This document shows positions 51,605 through 60,844 of a stretch of 64,000 nucleotides of DNA, piece after piece (the first letter of the stretch is position 1; each line of letters opens with the position of its first letter). The DNA comes from Streptomyces sp. S.PB5. Its GTDB lineage: Bacteria; Actinomycetota; Actinomycetes; Streptomycetales; Streptomycetaceae. Made by a program: the position numbers and the translations under genes. The stretch lies in assembly GCF_030403745.1 (NCBI RefSeq), contig NZ_JAQMWP010000011.1, positions 248,001 to 312,000 on the forward strand, given 5' to 3'. The notes beneath the pieces were generated by a model, which was given only the letters and a program-made list of their open reading frames with translations, was not told the DNA's origin and did not search any database.

Positions 51605-53382
51605 TCGGCGTGGCGCCACCGGCGTACGACCCGGCGGCCCCGACGACGGCGAACACCCTGCCCGTCGGGGGCTCCGCGACCGTACGCGCATACGTGGGCG
51701 AGCTGTTCCGCAGACATCGCCGTGCGTTTCTCGTCCTGATCGTCGTCAACACGGTGTCCGTGGTGGCGTCGATGGTGGGGCCCTGGCTCCTCGGCGGGCT
51801 CGTGGAGCGAGTGTCCGAGGGTGCTCGGGAGCTCCATCTGGAGCTGACGGCAGGGATGTTCGTGCTCGCGCTCGCCGTGCAGGCCGTGTTCGTACGGCAG
51901 GTACGGCTGCGCGGCGCGATGCTCGGCGAGCGGATGCTGGCCGATCTGCGCGAGGACTTCCTCGTGCGGTCGGTCGGCCTGCCGCCGGGTGTCCTGGAAC
52001 GGGCCGGCACGGGTGATCTGCTGTCCCGGATCACCACCGACATCGACCGGCTGGCCAACGCGATGCGCGAGGCCGTGCCGCAGCTGTCGATCGGTGTGGT
52101 GTGGGTGTTCCTGCTGCTCGGCGGACTCGTCGTCACCGCGCCCCCGCTGGCCGCCGCGGTGTTTCTCGCCCTCCCGGTGCTGGTGATCGGCTGCCGCTGG
52201 TACTTCAGGCGGGCGCCGTCCGCCTACCGCTCGGAGGCCGCCGGGTACGCGGCCGTCGCCGCCGCGCTCGCCGAGACCGTGGACGCCGGGCGCACCGTCG
52301 AGGCCCAGCGCCTCGGCGAGCGCCGGGTCGAGCTGTCGGAGCAGCGGATCAAGGAGTGGACGGCGTGGGAGCGGTACACGCTCTGGCTGCGGTCGGTGCT
52401 GTTCCCGTTCATCAACGTCGCCCACGTGATGATCCTCGCTTCCGTCCTGATGGTCGGCGGTGTGTTCGTCCTGCGGGGCTGGATCGACGTCGGTCAGCTG
52501 ACGACCGGTGCGCTCATCGCGCAGATGCTCGTCGACCCGGTCGGGCTGATCCTGCGCTGGTACGACGAGTTGCAGGTCGCCCAGGTGTCGCTGGCCCGGC
52601 TGGTCGGGGTCCGGGACGTCGAACCGGACGCCGGTGACGACTCGGTGGCCCCCGACGGTCGCCATGTGCACGCGGACCGGGTGCACTTCGGCTACCTCGA
52701 GGGCGTGGACGTGCTGCGCAAGGTGTCCCTGGAGGTCGCCCCCGGCACACGTCTCGCGCTGGTGGGACCGTCCGGGGCGGGCAAGTCCACCCTGGGCAGG
52801 CTGCTCGCGGGGATCTACGCACCCCGGGACGGCCGGATCACCCTCGGCGGCGCGGAGCTGTCCCGGATGCCTGCCGAGCAGGTCCGCTCCCATGTGGCCC
52901 TGGTCAACCAGGAGCACCACGTCTTCGTGGGCTCCCTGCGCGACAACCTGCTCCTCGCCCGCACCGACGCCGCCGACGCGGAACTGTGGGCGGCACTGGG
53001 CGCGGTCGACGCGGACGACTGGGCGCGGGGACTCGACCAGGGTCTGGACACCGAGGTGGGCTCGGGCGGGTTCTCGCTGACTCCCGCCCAGGCCCAGCAG
53101 ATCGCGCTGGCCCGTCTGGTGCTGGCCGACCCGCACACGCTGGTCCTCGACGAGGCGACCTCGCTCCTGGACCCGCGCGCGGCCCGGCACCTGGAGCGGT
53201 CCCTGGCCCGCGTCCTCGACGGCCGCACCGTCGTCGCCATCGCCCACCGGCTGCACACCGCCCACGACGCCGATGTCATCGCGGTCGTGGAGAACGGCCG
53301 GATCAGCGAGCTGGGCAGCCACGACGAGCTGGTCGCGGCGGACGGGGCGTATGCGGCGCTGTGGAGGTCCTGGCACGGGTGA
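51601..53382 (+). CDS. ABC exporter half, degenerate signature-motif subunit
   Basis: 593 residues, six membrane helices then an ATPase domain with canonical Walker A GPSGAGKST, Walker B TLVLDEATSLLD and H-loop IAHRLHTAHDAD. The LSGGQ signature is replaced by FSLTPAQAQQIALARL. Paired with the upstream subunit this gives one complete ATP site (this Walker A with the other's LSGGQ) and one degenerate site, as in heterodimeric exporters such as TM287/288, but here degeneration is unusually thorough. The ATG start overlaps the previous stop. A short G+C hairpin (GCCGGC...GCCGGC near 53397-53410) follows and may terminate the operon. Confidence 0.9.
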   Translation: MIGVAPPAYDPAAPTTANTLPVGGSATVRAYVGELFRRHRRAFLVLIVVNTVSVVASMVGPWLLGGLVERVSEGARELHLELTAGMFVLALAVQAVFVRQVRLRGAMLGERMLADLREDFLVRSVGLPPGVLERAGTGDLLSRITTDIDRLANAMREAVPQLSIGVVWVFLLLGGLVVTAPPLAAAVFLALPVLVIGCRWYFRRAPSAYRSEAAGYAAVAAALAETVDAGRTVEAQRLGERRVELSEQRIKEWTAWERYTLWLRSVLFPFINVAHVMILASVLMVGGVFVLRGWIDVGQLTTGALIAQMLVDPVGLILRWYDELQVAQVSLARLVGVRDVEPDAGDDSVAPDGRHVHADRVHFGYLEGVDVLRKVSLEVAPGTRLALVGPSGAGKSTLGRLLAGIYAPRDGRITLGGAELSRMPAEQVRSHVALVNQEHHVFVGSLRDNLLLARTDAADAELWAALGAVDADDWARGLDQGLDTEVGSGGFSLTPAQAQQIALARLVLADPHTLVLDEATSLLDPRAARHLERSLARVLDGRTVVAIAHRLHTAHDADVIAVVENGRISELGSHDELVAADGAYAALWRSWHG

Positions 53383-53506
53383 CGCCGGGGCCGGCGGCTG
53401 CGCCGGCTGAACCGGTTGAGCAGGGCCGGGTGGTCGGGAGCCGTCGTACTTCGGTACGGCGGCTTCCGGCTGTTCGGTGTGCGGGGAGGGGGCGGGGGCT
53501 GGCGTC

Positions 53507-53820
53507 GTTGTCTGGCGCATGGCCTCCGGCGTCGGGCGCCAGGCGGGAGCGGTTCGGTGTCTGGCGTTCGGTGCGTGGCCTCCGGTCTCGGGCGTCTGGC
53601 GGTCGGCGCATGGTCCGGTCGCAGGCGTCTGGCGGTCGGTGCATGGCCTCCGGTCACAGGCGTCAGGCATCCGGCACCTGGCATTCGGCGTCCGGCATCC
53701 GGCATCCGGCATCCGGCGTCCGGCGAGGCGATCCCCGGTCCGGGCAGTTCGGGCCTCCGCGCCCACCAGATGCGCCACCACACCAGGAGCACGACCACAC
53801 CAGGTCCGGCGCCACACCAG
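53507..53820. repeat. Non-coding tandem-repeat spacer
   Basis: Between the ABC exporter and the DUF5709 gene (53383-54119) no credible gene is visible. From about 53507 to 53658 a unit of 33-35 bases (GGCGTCTGGCGGTCGGTGCA then TGGCCTCCGGTCACA) recurs about four times with variation. From 53659 to 53727 shorter CATCCGGC-type units repeat (three perfect copies near 53695). From 53775 to 53820 ACCACACCAGG-type units occur three times. No fixed spacers, so not CRISPR. The rest of the gap (53821-54119) is G+C-rich with nothing assigned. Confidence 0.75.
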
Positions 53821-54119
53821 CGACAGCGCCACCGCGTGCCCCGGCCCGCGGCTCTCCGCCGAACGGGGACCGCGCGGCCCCGCGCCCGCCGCCCGGGGTG
53901 TCCCTCCGCCGACCAGGTGTGACGCGGCCCGGCCTCCCTGTGTCCGGGCCCGTCCGCGCTCCGTGCCGTTGCGCGGGGGTGAAAAGGGGTGGAAGTCTGG
54001 AGAGCGGCACCGGTTCGGGGAGCGTTCGGGAACCGTGCGTGGCACGCCCGACGTAGCCTGTGCCCACACCGCGGCGGCCGCGGTGGCCGCGGGCCCGGCC
54101 CCATCACCTGGAGGTATCC

Positions 54120-54581
54120 GTGAACAGCGCCGACGGATGGGGAGACGACGTCTACCAGCCCGACGGGTCCGAGATCCAGGACGACGCGGGACTGCTGGAC
54201 GCTGAGGACACCCTGGAGTACGACGGTGTCGGTGATCCCCTCGACCGCGGCTGGTCCCCTCCGGAGCGTCCCTGGGCGGTCGAGCACACCGGTGTGGCGG
54301 TGTCCGAGCGCGAGACCCTGGACCAGCGGCTCGCCGAGGAGCTGCCGGACACCCCGGTGCCCGACGGTGACGGCATCGGCGACGCCGACGGCACCGACGG
54401 CGAACTCCTGGACAACGAGGTGGGCGCCCGTCGCTCCGGCCGCCTCGTGGCCCCCGACGAGGGCGCCCATGAGGACGAGGAGAGCGCGCTGATCGCCACG
54501 GACGTGGGCATCGACGGTGCGGCGGCGTCGGCCGAGGAGGCCGCGATGCACATCGTCGACGAGGACACCCTGTCCGGCTGA
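54120..54581 (+). CDS. DUF5709 family acidic protein
   Basis: 153 residues, very acidic, no signal peptide or membrane segment. DDVYQPDGSEIQDDAGLLDAEDTLEYDGVGDPLDRGWSPPERPW-type segments (quoted in part: QDDAGLLDAEDTL, LDRGWSPPERP), then RETLDQRLAEELPD and ALIATDVGIDGAAASAEEAAMHIV, are characteristic of the DUF5709 proteins of Streptomyces. Function unknown. GGAGGT lies 5 bases before GTG 54120. It is followed 15 bases later by rpmE2, so the two are probably co-transcribed. Confidence 0.8.
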   Translation: MNSADGWGDDVYQPDGSEIQDDAGLLDAEDTLEYDGVGDPLDRGWSPPERPWAVEHTGVAVSERETLDQRLAEELPDTPVPDGDGIGDADGTDGELLDNEVGARRSGRLVAPDEGAHEDEESALIATDVGIDGAAASAEEAAMHIVDEDTLSG

Positions 54582-54596
54582 CCCCGAGGAGCACGT

Positions 54597-54857
54597 ATGC
54601 AGCAGGACAAGCACCCCGACTACCGTGAGGTCGTCTTCCGCGACCGCGCCGCCGGCTACGCCTTCCTCACCCGGTCCACCGCGACGAGCGAGCAGACCAT
54701 CGTGTGGGACGACGGCGAGACCTACCCCGTGGTCGACGTGGAGATCTCCTCCGAGAGTCACCCCTTCTACACCGGCAAGGCCCGGACGGTGGACTCCGAG
54801 GGACGCATCGCGCAGTTCGAGCGACGGTACGGCGGCGGGACGGGCTCCGAGAAGTGA
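54597..54857 (+). CDS. rpmE2: 50S ribosomal protein L31 type B
   Basis: 86 residues, the type B size. It starts MQQDKHPDYREVVFRD and has SEQTIVWDDGETYPVVDVEISSES-like segments (SHPFYTGKA, RIAQFERRYG). It lacks the CxxC zinc ligands of the type A protein, so it is the zinc-free L31 that replaces type A on ribosomes when zinc is short. In streptomycetes such paralogues are usually under Zur, but I see no clear Zur box in the 15-base gap before it; control may lie upstream of the DUF5709 gene. ATG 54597 has GGAG 8 bases upstream. Confidence 0.93.
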   Translation: MQQDKHPDYREVVFRDRAAGYAFLTRSTATSEQTIVWDDGETYPVVDVEISSESHPFYTGKARTVDSEGRIAQFERRYGGGTGSEK

Positions 54858-54860
54858 GCT

Positions 54861-54876
54861 TGCCGTGAAGACGGCA
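54861..54876. terminator. Small hairpin after rpmE2
   Basis: TGCCGT (54861-54866) and ACGGCA (54871-54876) pair around a GAAG tetraloop just after the rpmE2 stop and before the convergent gene's stop. A weak but well-placed terminator candidate. Confidence 0.45.
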
Positions 54877-54901
54877 CGGGCACCGCGCCCCGGCCGCTTC
54901 C

Positions 54902-55714
54902 TCAGATGAAGTTGAGGGCCGCAGCGCAGCCCACGCCGCCGAGCACCATGAACGCCGGCATCAGCACCTTCAGCTCGACCCAGCTGCCCGCCCGGAACCG
55001 CATCGCCTTGGGCGGCCCGATCGGGTACCAGCGCTTGCGGCCCACCGGGATCGGCCACAGGATCGGGCAGCCGGAGACCGTCAGCGCGTCCCCGATGTCG
55101 TGGACCAGTGCGCCCAGCAGCACGGGCAGGCCCAGCCACAGGTACTCCTGCCCCGGCTGCGTGAACAGCCAGTCCGAGCCGTTGCCCGGTTGGTCCAGGA
55201 CGCCGGCGAGGATCCACGCGCTGGTCGCGGCCAGCAGCCAGACGAGGATGTCGGCGCTGGAGCCACGGGTCGCCCGCCACAGCAGGCCCTCGATGGCCAG
55301 CACCATGTGCACGAAGAGGATGGCGAGGACGGCCCAGCGGCCACCGGTGATCGCCGCCACCGAGGCACCCGCGCCGATCAGCACGGCCCACAGCCAGGTG
55401 TGGGTGAGCGTGCGATGCCCGCCGGAGCGACGGGGGTCGCCCTGCTTCTTCGTCGCCTTGTAGACGGCGTAGGAGAGCTTGTCGACGATCTCGCACAGTC
55501 CGCGTGAGACGGGCCCGAAGGCCCGCGAGATGGTGGCGGCCTTGTGGTCGAGGTCGGGGGCGAGGGCGGCCCCGGCGCAGATCAGGGCGCCGGCCAGCAG
55601 CACCGGCCAGGGCATGGTGTGCCCCGCCGCGGCGGCGGCCGCTCCGACGCCCAGCCAGGCGGCGGCTCCCGACAGTGAGTGTGCTGGTCCCATCATGGCC
55701 GTTGCCCGCCCCAT
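54902..55714 (-). CDS. Membrane-bound metal-dependent hydrolase, YdjM/DUF457 family
   Basis: 270 residues, several membrane helices. Conserved polar motifs of the YdjM (LexA-regulated inner-membrane) family are present: PAHSLSGAAAW at the start, LAPDLDHKAATISR, GGHRTLTHTWLW and VHDIGDALTVSG. The His and Asp residues probably bind metal at the membrane face. Substrate unknown. ATG 55714 has AGAGGA immediately before it; ATG 55696, which starts two residues before GPAHSLSG, is an equally good choice. It is divergent from the Ski2-like helicase with about 130 bases between starts. Confidence 0.82.
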   Translation of the reverse strand: MGRATAMMGPAHSLSGAAAWLGVGAAAAAAGHTMPWPVLLAGALICAGAALAPDLDHKAATISRAFGPVSRGLCEIVDKLSYAVYKATKKQGDPRRSGGHRTLTHTWLWAVLIGAGASVAAITGGRWAVLAILFVHMVLAIEGLLWRATRGSSADILVWLLAATSAWILAGVLDQPGNGSDWLFTQPGQEYLWLGLPVLLGALVHDIGDALTVSGCPILWPIPVGRKRWYPIGPPKAMRFRAGSWVELKVLMPAFMVLGGVGCAAALNFI

Positions 55715-55841
55715 TCCTCTTGTGCCGCTGTCCAGTTGACCGGCCGCGCTGACGCTGTGTCGGCGACACAGCGTACTGGTCGTGATCTTTGTAGCCGCAT
55801 CCGATTCCCCTCTGGGGTGGAAGGGCAGGCAAGATGGGTGG

Positions 55842-58355
55842 GTGACCCTCATCGATCAGCTGCCGCAGACCGCAGACCCCGACGCCCTCTACGAAGCCTT
55901 CGAGTCGTGGGCCGAGGAGCGCGGGATCACGCTCTACCCCCATCAGGAGGAGGCGCTGATCGAGGTGGTCTCCGGTGCGAACGTGATCGTTTCGACGCCC
56001 ACCGGCTCCGGCAAGAGCATGATCGCGGCGGCCGCGCACTTCGCCGCCCTGGCCCGTGACGAGGTCACCTTCTACACGGCTCCGATCAAGGCGCTGGTCT
56101 CGGAGAAGTTCTTCGAGCTGTGCAAGATCTTCGGCACCGAGAACGTCGGCATGCTCACCGGCGACGCCTCCGTCAACGCCGACGCCCCGGTCATCTGCTG
56201 CACCGCCGAGGTGCTGGCGTCGATCGCGCTGCGCGACGGCAAGCAGGCGGACGTCGGCCAGGTCGTGATGGACGAGTTCCACTTCTACGCGGAGGGCGAC
56301 CGCGGCTGGGCCTGGCAGATCCCCATCCTGGAGCTGCCGCAGGCGCAGTTCATCCTGATGTCGGCCACACTCGGCGACGTCTCGATGTTCGAGAAGGACC
56401 TCACCCGGCGCACCGGCCGCCCGACGGCGGTGGTCCGCTCGGCGACCCGTCCGGTCCCGCTCTCCTACGAGTACAAGTTCACCCCGCTCACCGAGACCCT
56501 GACCGAGCTCCTCCAGACCAAGCAGGCACCGGTCTACATCGTGCACTTCACACAGGCGCAGGCCGTGGAGCGGGCGCAGGCCCTCATGAGCATCAACATG
56601 TGCTCGAAGGAGGAGAAGGAGCAGATCGCCGATCTGATCGGCAACTTCCGCTTCACCACCAAGTTCGGCCGCAACCTCTCCCGTTACGTACGGCACGGCA
56701 TCGGCGTCCACCACGCCGGCATGCTGCCGAAGTACCGGCGTCTGGTGGAGAAGCTCGCGCAAGCCGGTCTGCTGAAGGTCATCTGCGGCACGGACACGCT
56801 CGGCGTGGGCGTCAACGTCCCCATCCGCACCGTGCTGTTCACGGCCCTCACCAAGTACGACGGCAACCGGGTCCGGACCCTGCGCAACCGTGAGTTCCAC
56901 CAGATCGCCGGCCGCGCGGGACGCGCCGGCTTCGACACGGCGGGCTTCGTCGTCGCGCAGGCGCCCGAGCACGTCGTGGAGAACGAGAAGGCGCTCGCCA
57001 AGGCGGGCGACGACCCGAAGAAGCGCCGCAAGGTGGTCCGCAAGAAGGCTCCCGAGGGTTTCGTCGGCTGGACGGAGAACACCTTCGAGAAGCTCATCGC
57101 CTCCGACCCGGAGCCGCTGACGTCCCGTTTCCGGGTGACGCACACGATGCTGCTGTCGGTGATCGCCCGTCCCGGCAACGCCTTCGAGGCGATGCGGCAT
57201 CTGCTGGAGGACAACCACGAGCCGCGCAAGGCGCAGCTCAAGCACATCCGCCGCGCCATCGCCATCTACCGCTCGCTGCTGGACGGCGGCATCGTCGAGA
57301 AGCTCGACGAGCCGGACGCGGGCGGCCGCATCGTCCGCCTCACCGTCGACCTCCAGCAGGACTTCGCGCTCAACCAGCCGCTGTCCACCTTCGCCCTCGC
57401 CGCGTTCGAACTCCTCGACCCCGATTCGCCGTCCTACGCCCTGGACATGGTGTCGGTCGTGGAATCGACGCTGGACGATCCACGGCAGATCCTCGTCGCC
57501 CAGTTGAACAAGGCCAAGGGCGAGGCCGTCGCCGCGATGAAGGCGGACGGCATCGAGTACGAGGAGCGCATGGAGCGCCTCCAGGACATCAGCTACCCCA
57601 AGCCCTTGGAGGAGCTGCTCTCCCACGCGTACAACACGTACCGCAAGAGCCATCCCTGGGTAGGCGACCATCCGCTCTCCCCGAAGTCCGTCATCCGTGA
57701 CATGTACGAACGGGCCATGTCCTTCACGGAGTTGGTGTCCTTCTACGAGCTTGCTCGCACCGAGGGCATTGTCCTGCGTTACCTCGCCAGCGCCTACAAG
57801 GCGCTGGACCACAACATCCCGGACGACCTCAAGTCCGAGGATCTGCAGGACCTCATCGAGTGGCTCGGCGAGATGGTGCGCCAGGTCGACTCCAGCCTGC
57901 TCGACGAGTGGGAGCAGCTCGCCAACCCGGAGGAGATGACCGCCGAGGAGGCCCAGGAGAAGGCCGACGAGGTCAAGCCGGTCACCACCAACGCGCGGGC
58001 CTTCCGGGTCCTCGTCCGCAACGCCATGTTCCGCCGGGTCGAACTCGCCGCCCTGGACCAGGTCGAGGAGCTGGGCGAGATGGACGCCGAGTCCGGCTGG
58101 GACGCCGACGCCTGGGGCGAGGCGATGGACAAGTACTGGGACGAGTACGAGGACCTCGGCACCGGTCCCGACGCCCGTGGGCCCAAGCTGCTCCTGATCG
58201 AGGAGGAGCCGGAGAACCGCCTGTGGCGTGTCCGTCAGATCTTCGACGACCCGAACGACGACCATGACTGGGGCGTCAGCGCGGAGGTCGACCTGACGGC
58301 CTCCGACGCGGAGGGCCGCGCGGTCATCCGTGTCACCGACGTCGGCCAGCTGTGA
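55842..58355 (+). CDS. Ski2-like DEAD/DEAH-box RNA helicase
   Basis: 837 residues. The helicase motifs are in order: Walker A STPTGSGKSM near 45, DEFH (motif II) near 145, SATLGD (motif III), HHAGMLPKYRR, CGTDTLGVGVNVP and QIAGRAGRAGFDT (motif VI). The C-terminal half is a DUF3516-type helical region with an acidic end. This is a conserved actinobacterial protein distinct from HelY, expected to unwind structured RNA. I chose GTG 55842; the in-frame ATG at 55782 adds 20 unconserved residues. It ends 19 bases before tesB, so the two may be one transcript. Confidence 0.9.
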   Translation: MTLIDQLPQTADPDALYEAFESWAEERGITLYPHQEEALIEVVSGANVIVSTPTGSGKSMIAAAAHFAALARDEVTFYTAPIKALVSEKFFELCKIFGTENVGMLTGDASVNADAPVICCTAEVLASIALRDGKQADVGQVVMDEFHFYAEGDRGWAWQIPILELPQAQFILMSATLGDVSMFEKDLTRRTGRPTAVVRSATRPVPLSYEYKFTPLTETLTELLQTKQAPVYIVHFTQAQAVERAQALMSINMCSKEEKEQIADLIGNFRFTTKFGRNLSRYVRHGIGVHHAGMLPKYRRLVEKLAQAGLLKVICGTDTLGVGVNVPIRTVLFTALTKYDGNRVRTLRNREFHQIAGRAGRAGFDTAGFVVAQAPEHVVENEKALAKAGDDPKKRRKVVRKKAPEGFVGWTENTFEKLIASDPEPLTSRFRVTHTMLLSVIARPGNAFEAMRHLLEDNHEPRKAQLKHIRRAIAIYRSLLDGGIVEKLDEPDAGGRIVRLTVDLQQDFALNQPLSTFALAAFELLDPDSPSYALDMVSVVESTLDDPRQILVAQLNKAKGEAVAAMKADGIEYEERMERLQDISYPKPLEELLSHAYNTYRKSHPWVGDHPLSPKSVIRDMYERAMSFTELVSFYELARTEGIVLRYLASAYKALDHNIPDDLKSEDLQDLIEWLGEMVRQVDSSLLDEWEQLANPEEMTAEEAQEKADEVKPVTTNARAFRVLVRNAMFRRVELAALDQVEELGEMDAESGWDADAWGEAMDKYWDEYEDLGTGPDARGPKLLLIEEEPENRLWRVRQIFDDPNDDHDWGVSAEVDLTASDAEGRAVIRVTDVGQL

Positions 58356-58374
58356 GCACTGGAGAATCCCACCC

Positions 58375-59244
58375 ATGACGAACCCGGCCGAGAGACTGGT
58401 CGACCTGCTCGACCTGGAGCAGATCGAGGTCAACATCTTCCGTGGCCTCAGCCCCAACGAGTCCCTGCAGCGGGTCTTCGGCGGCCAGGTCGCGGGCCAG
58501 GCGCTGGTCGCCGCCAACCGCACCACCGAGGGCGACCGTCCGGTGCACTCGCTGCACGCGTACTTCCTGCGGCCGGGCCGGCCCGGGGTGCCGATCGTGT
58601 ACCAGGTCGAACGGGTGCGGGACGGCAGGTCGTTCACGACCCGCCGGGTCACCGCCGTGCAGCAGGGGCGCACGATCTTCAATCTCACCGCCTCCTTTCA
58701 CAAGCCTGAGGAAGGTTCCTTCGAGCACCAGCTGCCGCCGGCCCGCAAGGTGCCGGACCCGGAGTCGCTGCCGTCGGTGACCGAGGAGATCCGGGGGCAT
58801 CTGGGCGAGCTGCCCGAGCAGTTGGAGCGGATGGCGCGCCGCCAGCCCTTCGACATCCGCTATGTGGACCGGCTGCGCTGGACCCGCGAGGACGTCAAGG
58901 ACGCCGAGCCGCGCAGCGCGGTGTGGATGCGCGCGGTCGGGCCGCTCGGCGACGACCCCGTCGTGCACACCTGCGCGCTGACCTACGCCAGTGACATGAC
59001 CCTCCTGGACGCCGTCCGCATCCCGGTCGAGCCGCTGTGGGGCCCGCGCAGCTTCGACATCGCCTCGCTGGACCACGCCATGTGGTTCCACCGGCCGTTC
59101 CGCGCGGACGAGTGGTTCCTGTACGACCAGGAGTCGCCGATCGCCACGGGTGGGCGGGGTCTGGCCCGCGGCCGGATCTACGACCTGGAGGGACGGCTGC
59201 TCGTGTCCGTGGTCCAGGAAGGGCTGTTCCGGGCGCTGGCGTAG
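58375..59244 (+). CDS. tesB: Acyl-CoA thioesterase II
   Basis: 289 residues, the TesB double hot-dog fold. FGGQVAGQALVAANRT and HSLHAYFLRPGRPGVPIVY belong to the first hot-dog. MTLLDAVRIPVEPLWG, SLDHAMWFHRPFRADEWFLYDQ (contains the conserved Asp/His site) and RGRIYDLEGRLLVSVVQEG belong to the second. It hydrolyses medium- to long-chain acyl-CoA to free acid and CoA. ATG 58375 follows the helicase stop by 19 bases with GGAGAA upstream. Complete and ordinary. Confidence 0.93.
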   Translation: MTNPAERLVDLLDLEQIEVNIFRGLSPNESLQRVFGGQVAGQALVAANRTTEGDRPVHSLHAYFLRPGRPGVPIVYQVERVRDGRSFTTRRVTAVQQGRTIFNLTASFHKPEEGSFEHQLPPARKVPDPESLPSVTEEIRGHLGELPEQLERMARRQPFDIRYVDRLRWTREDVKDAEPRSAVWMRAVGPLGDDPVVHTCALTYASDMTLLDAVRIPVEPLWGPRSFDIASLDHAMWFHRPFRADEWFLYDQESPIATGGRGLARGRIYDLEGRLLVSVVQEGLFRALA

Positions 59245-59268
59245 GCCGGGCGCTCCAGGGGCAACAGG

Positions 59269-60150
59269 TCAGACGCTTCTGCGGCGCAGCCAGCCGAGCA
59301 TGCCGCGGGCCGGTCGCTCCGGCGCGGGCGAAGCGGGCTCGGATGCGGGAGGGGCCTGTTCCGCTGCGGGCCGTGGCGCCGGGCGGAGCCTGCGGGCGTC
59401 CTCCAGTGTCCGGGCCAGGTCGGCCCACAGCCTGCTGATCTCGTCCGGGTCGTCGGCCGTCATGATCCTCTCGGTAAGGTGGGCGGCCGGGGAGCCCTGG
59501 GCGCTCTGGGACGGTGGGCCCGGCCGGAACCTCAGCAGGTGAGAGCGCTCGTAGGGGTCAGGGACGATTTCCGCGATCCGGGCCGGGTCGAGGAACGCGG
59601 AGAGGGCCCCGGCGCTCTCCCACGGCCCGTCGGCCACGCGCAGCAGGAACTTCCTGTGCCGCGCACGCCAGTTGCGTGCCCGCAGGTCCACCCCCGCGTC
59701 CAGCAGGTCACGCAGCCCCTCGGGGGTGCGACGGGCGTTCAACAGGGCGGAGTTGCCCTCGTCGGCCGCGACCTGCCGGAGTTCCTCCGCCAGATACAGC
59801 CAGACCACGGCCCGGTACCGGTTGAGATGGAAGCGCACCGGCGCCACCACACCCAGTCGCGCCAGCCGGGTGAACCTGCCGGAGGGCACGTTCATGACGG
59901 CCGCGCCCTCGCTGGTGCCCACCACCCGCACGCGTTCCAGGAGGGCCTCCCTGAAGCCCTCCTCGGTGCGCAGCCGGTTGATCTCGGAGCGGGTGACCCT
60001 GCGGCCCCCGCCTCCCTCGTCGGGGACCGTCTCGATGTGGCCGAGATGGACGGCCAGGTCGAACTCGCTTCGTTTCAGCCCGAGTTCCCGAGCCGCGCGG
60101 CTCGGTGCGTAGGACAGCTGGTGAGGCTTGGTGATGGTGCTGCCTGACAT
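59269..60150 (-). CDS. DUF6397-like protein with an N-terminal helix-turn-helix-like region
   Basis: 293 residues, no signal or membrane segment. YAPSRAARELGLKRSEFDLAV and RVTRSEINRLRTEEGF (about 14-65) look like a MerR/excisionase-type DNA-binding region. A second similar block (GTSEGAAVMNVPSGRFTRLARLG, 77-99) follows. The middle has RRTPEGLRDLLDAGVDLRARNWRARHRKFLL, and the C-terminus is Pro/Ala-rich ending WLRRRSV. I recall this as a Streptomyces-specific uncharacterised family (DUF6397-like). It lies downstream of the conservon on the same strand and could be a target-binding regulator of it; that is inferred. Confidence 0.65.
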   Translation of the reverse strand: MSGSTITKPHQLSYAPSRAARELGLKRSEFDLAVHLGHIETVPDEGGGGRRVTRSEINRLRTEEGFREALLERVRVVGTSEGAAVMNVPSGRFTRLARLGVVAPVRFHLNRYRAVVWLYLAEELRQVAADEGNSALLNARRTPEGLRDLLDAGVDLRARNWRARHRKFLLRVADGPWESAGALSAFLDPARIAEIVPDPYERSHLLRFRPGPPSQSAQGSPAAHLTERIMTADDPDEISRLWADLARTLEDARRLRPAPRPAAEQAPPASEPASPAPERPARGMLGWLRRRSV

Positions 60151-60276
60151 GGTGGTACTCCCCCGTGGAGTCGCTCGCTCACGCTGAGTGCGCTCGCCGT
60201 GAAAAAACCGTAGCCGGTCCGGCGGATCTCGCGGCGAGCCTGTGGATAACTCCTCGGGGGAGGGAGAAGCAGCAGG

Positions 60277-60690
60277 TCAGAGGTCTATGGCCGAACCCCG
60301 CTCGGGTTGCCGGACGTCCACGCCGAGGTGCTCGCCGACGCGATTGACCAGGAGCGTCATCTCGTAGGCGATCTGCCCGATGTCGGCCTCGGCGGCACTG
60401 AGCACGCACAGACAGCTGCCGGTGCCCGCCGCCGTGACGAAGAGCACCGCGTCATCGAACTCGATCATGGTCTGCCGTACTCTGCCCGCCCCGAAGTGGC
60501 GTCCCGTCCCCCTGGCCAGGCTGTGCAGCCCGGAGGCGACGGCGGCGAGGTGCTCGGCGTCCTCACGCCGCAGGCCCGTGCTGGCCCCCGCCACCAGGCC
60601 GTCGTTGGACAGGACCAGCGCGTGCCGCACATGGTCGACACGCTCGGTCAAGTCGTCCAGCAGCCAGCCGAGTCGTTGGTTCTGCGCCAT
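60277..60690 (-). CDS. Roadblock/LC7 domain protein, extra CvnB-like copy
   Basis: 137 residues: LGWLLDDLTERVDHVRHALVLSNDGL, then REDAEHLAAVASGLHSLA, then GRVRQTMIEFDDAVLFVTAAGTGSCLCVL. This is the roadblock/LC7 fold of CvnB and MglB, which bind and control small Ras-like GTPases. It closely resembles the CvnB of the same conservon (62034-62468) and is probably a duplicate, placed after cvnD. It may give the GTPase a second regulator. The stretch between its start and cvnD (60691-60844) shows nothing else. Confidence 0.88.
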   Translation of the reverse strand: MAQNQRLGWLLDDLTERVDHVRHALVLSNDGLVAGASTGLRREDAEHLAAVASGLHSLARGTGRHFGAGRVRQTMIEFDDAVLFVTAAGTGSCLCVLSAAEADIGQIAYEMTLLVNRVGEHLGVDVRQPERGSAIDL

Positions 60691-60844
60691 GTTCCCGCTC
60701 TCCCCGTTTGACGTCTCCCCCTGGCCGGAGGATCTCCATCCACCCTTCCCGAGGACCGGGCGGTGGGCAAGGAGGACGGGCCATGGCGCGGAAGTTGGCC
60801 GAACCTTTGTACGGGGTCCGGGCCGGACCGCCGAGTCGCCGGGG

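Noticed and set aside
53507..53820. CRISPR array
   Set aside because: Repeats are directly tandem and imperfect, with no constant-length unique spacers and no Cas genes.
50716..58688. Very long minus-strand frames across the ABC exporter, repeats and helicase
   Set aside because: They are produced by G+C bias over several well-supported plus-strand genes.
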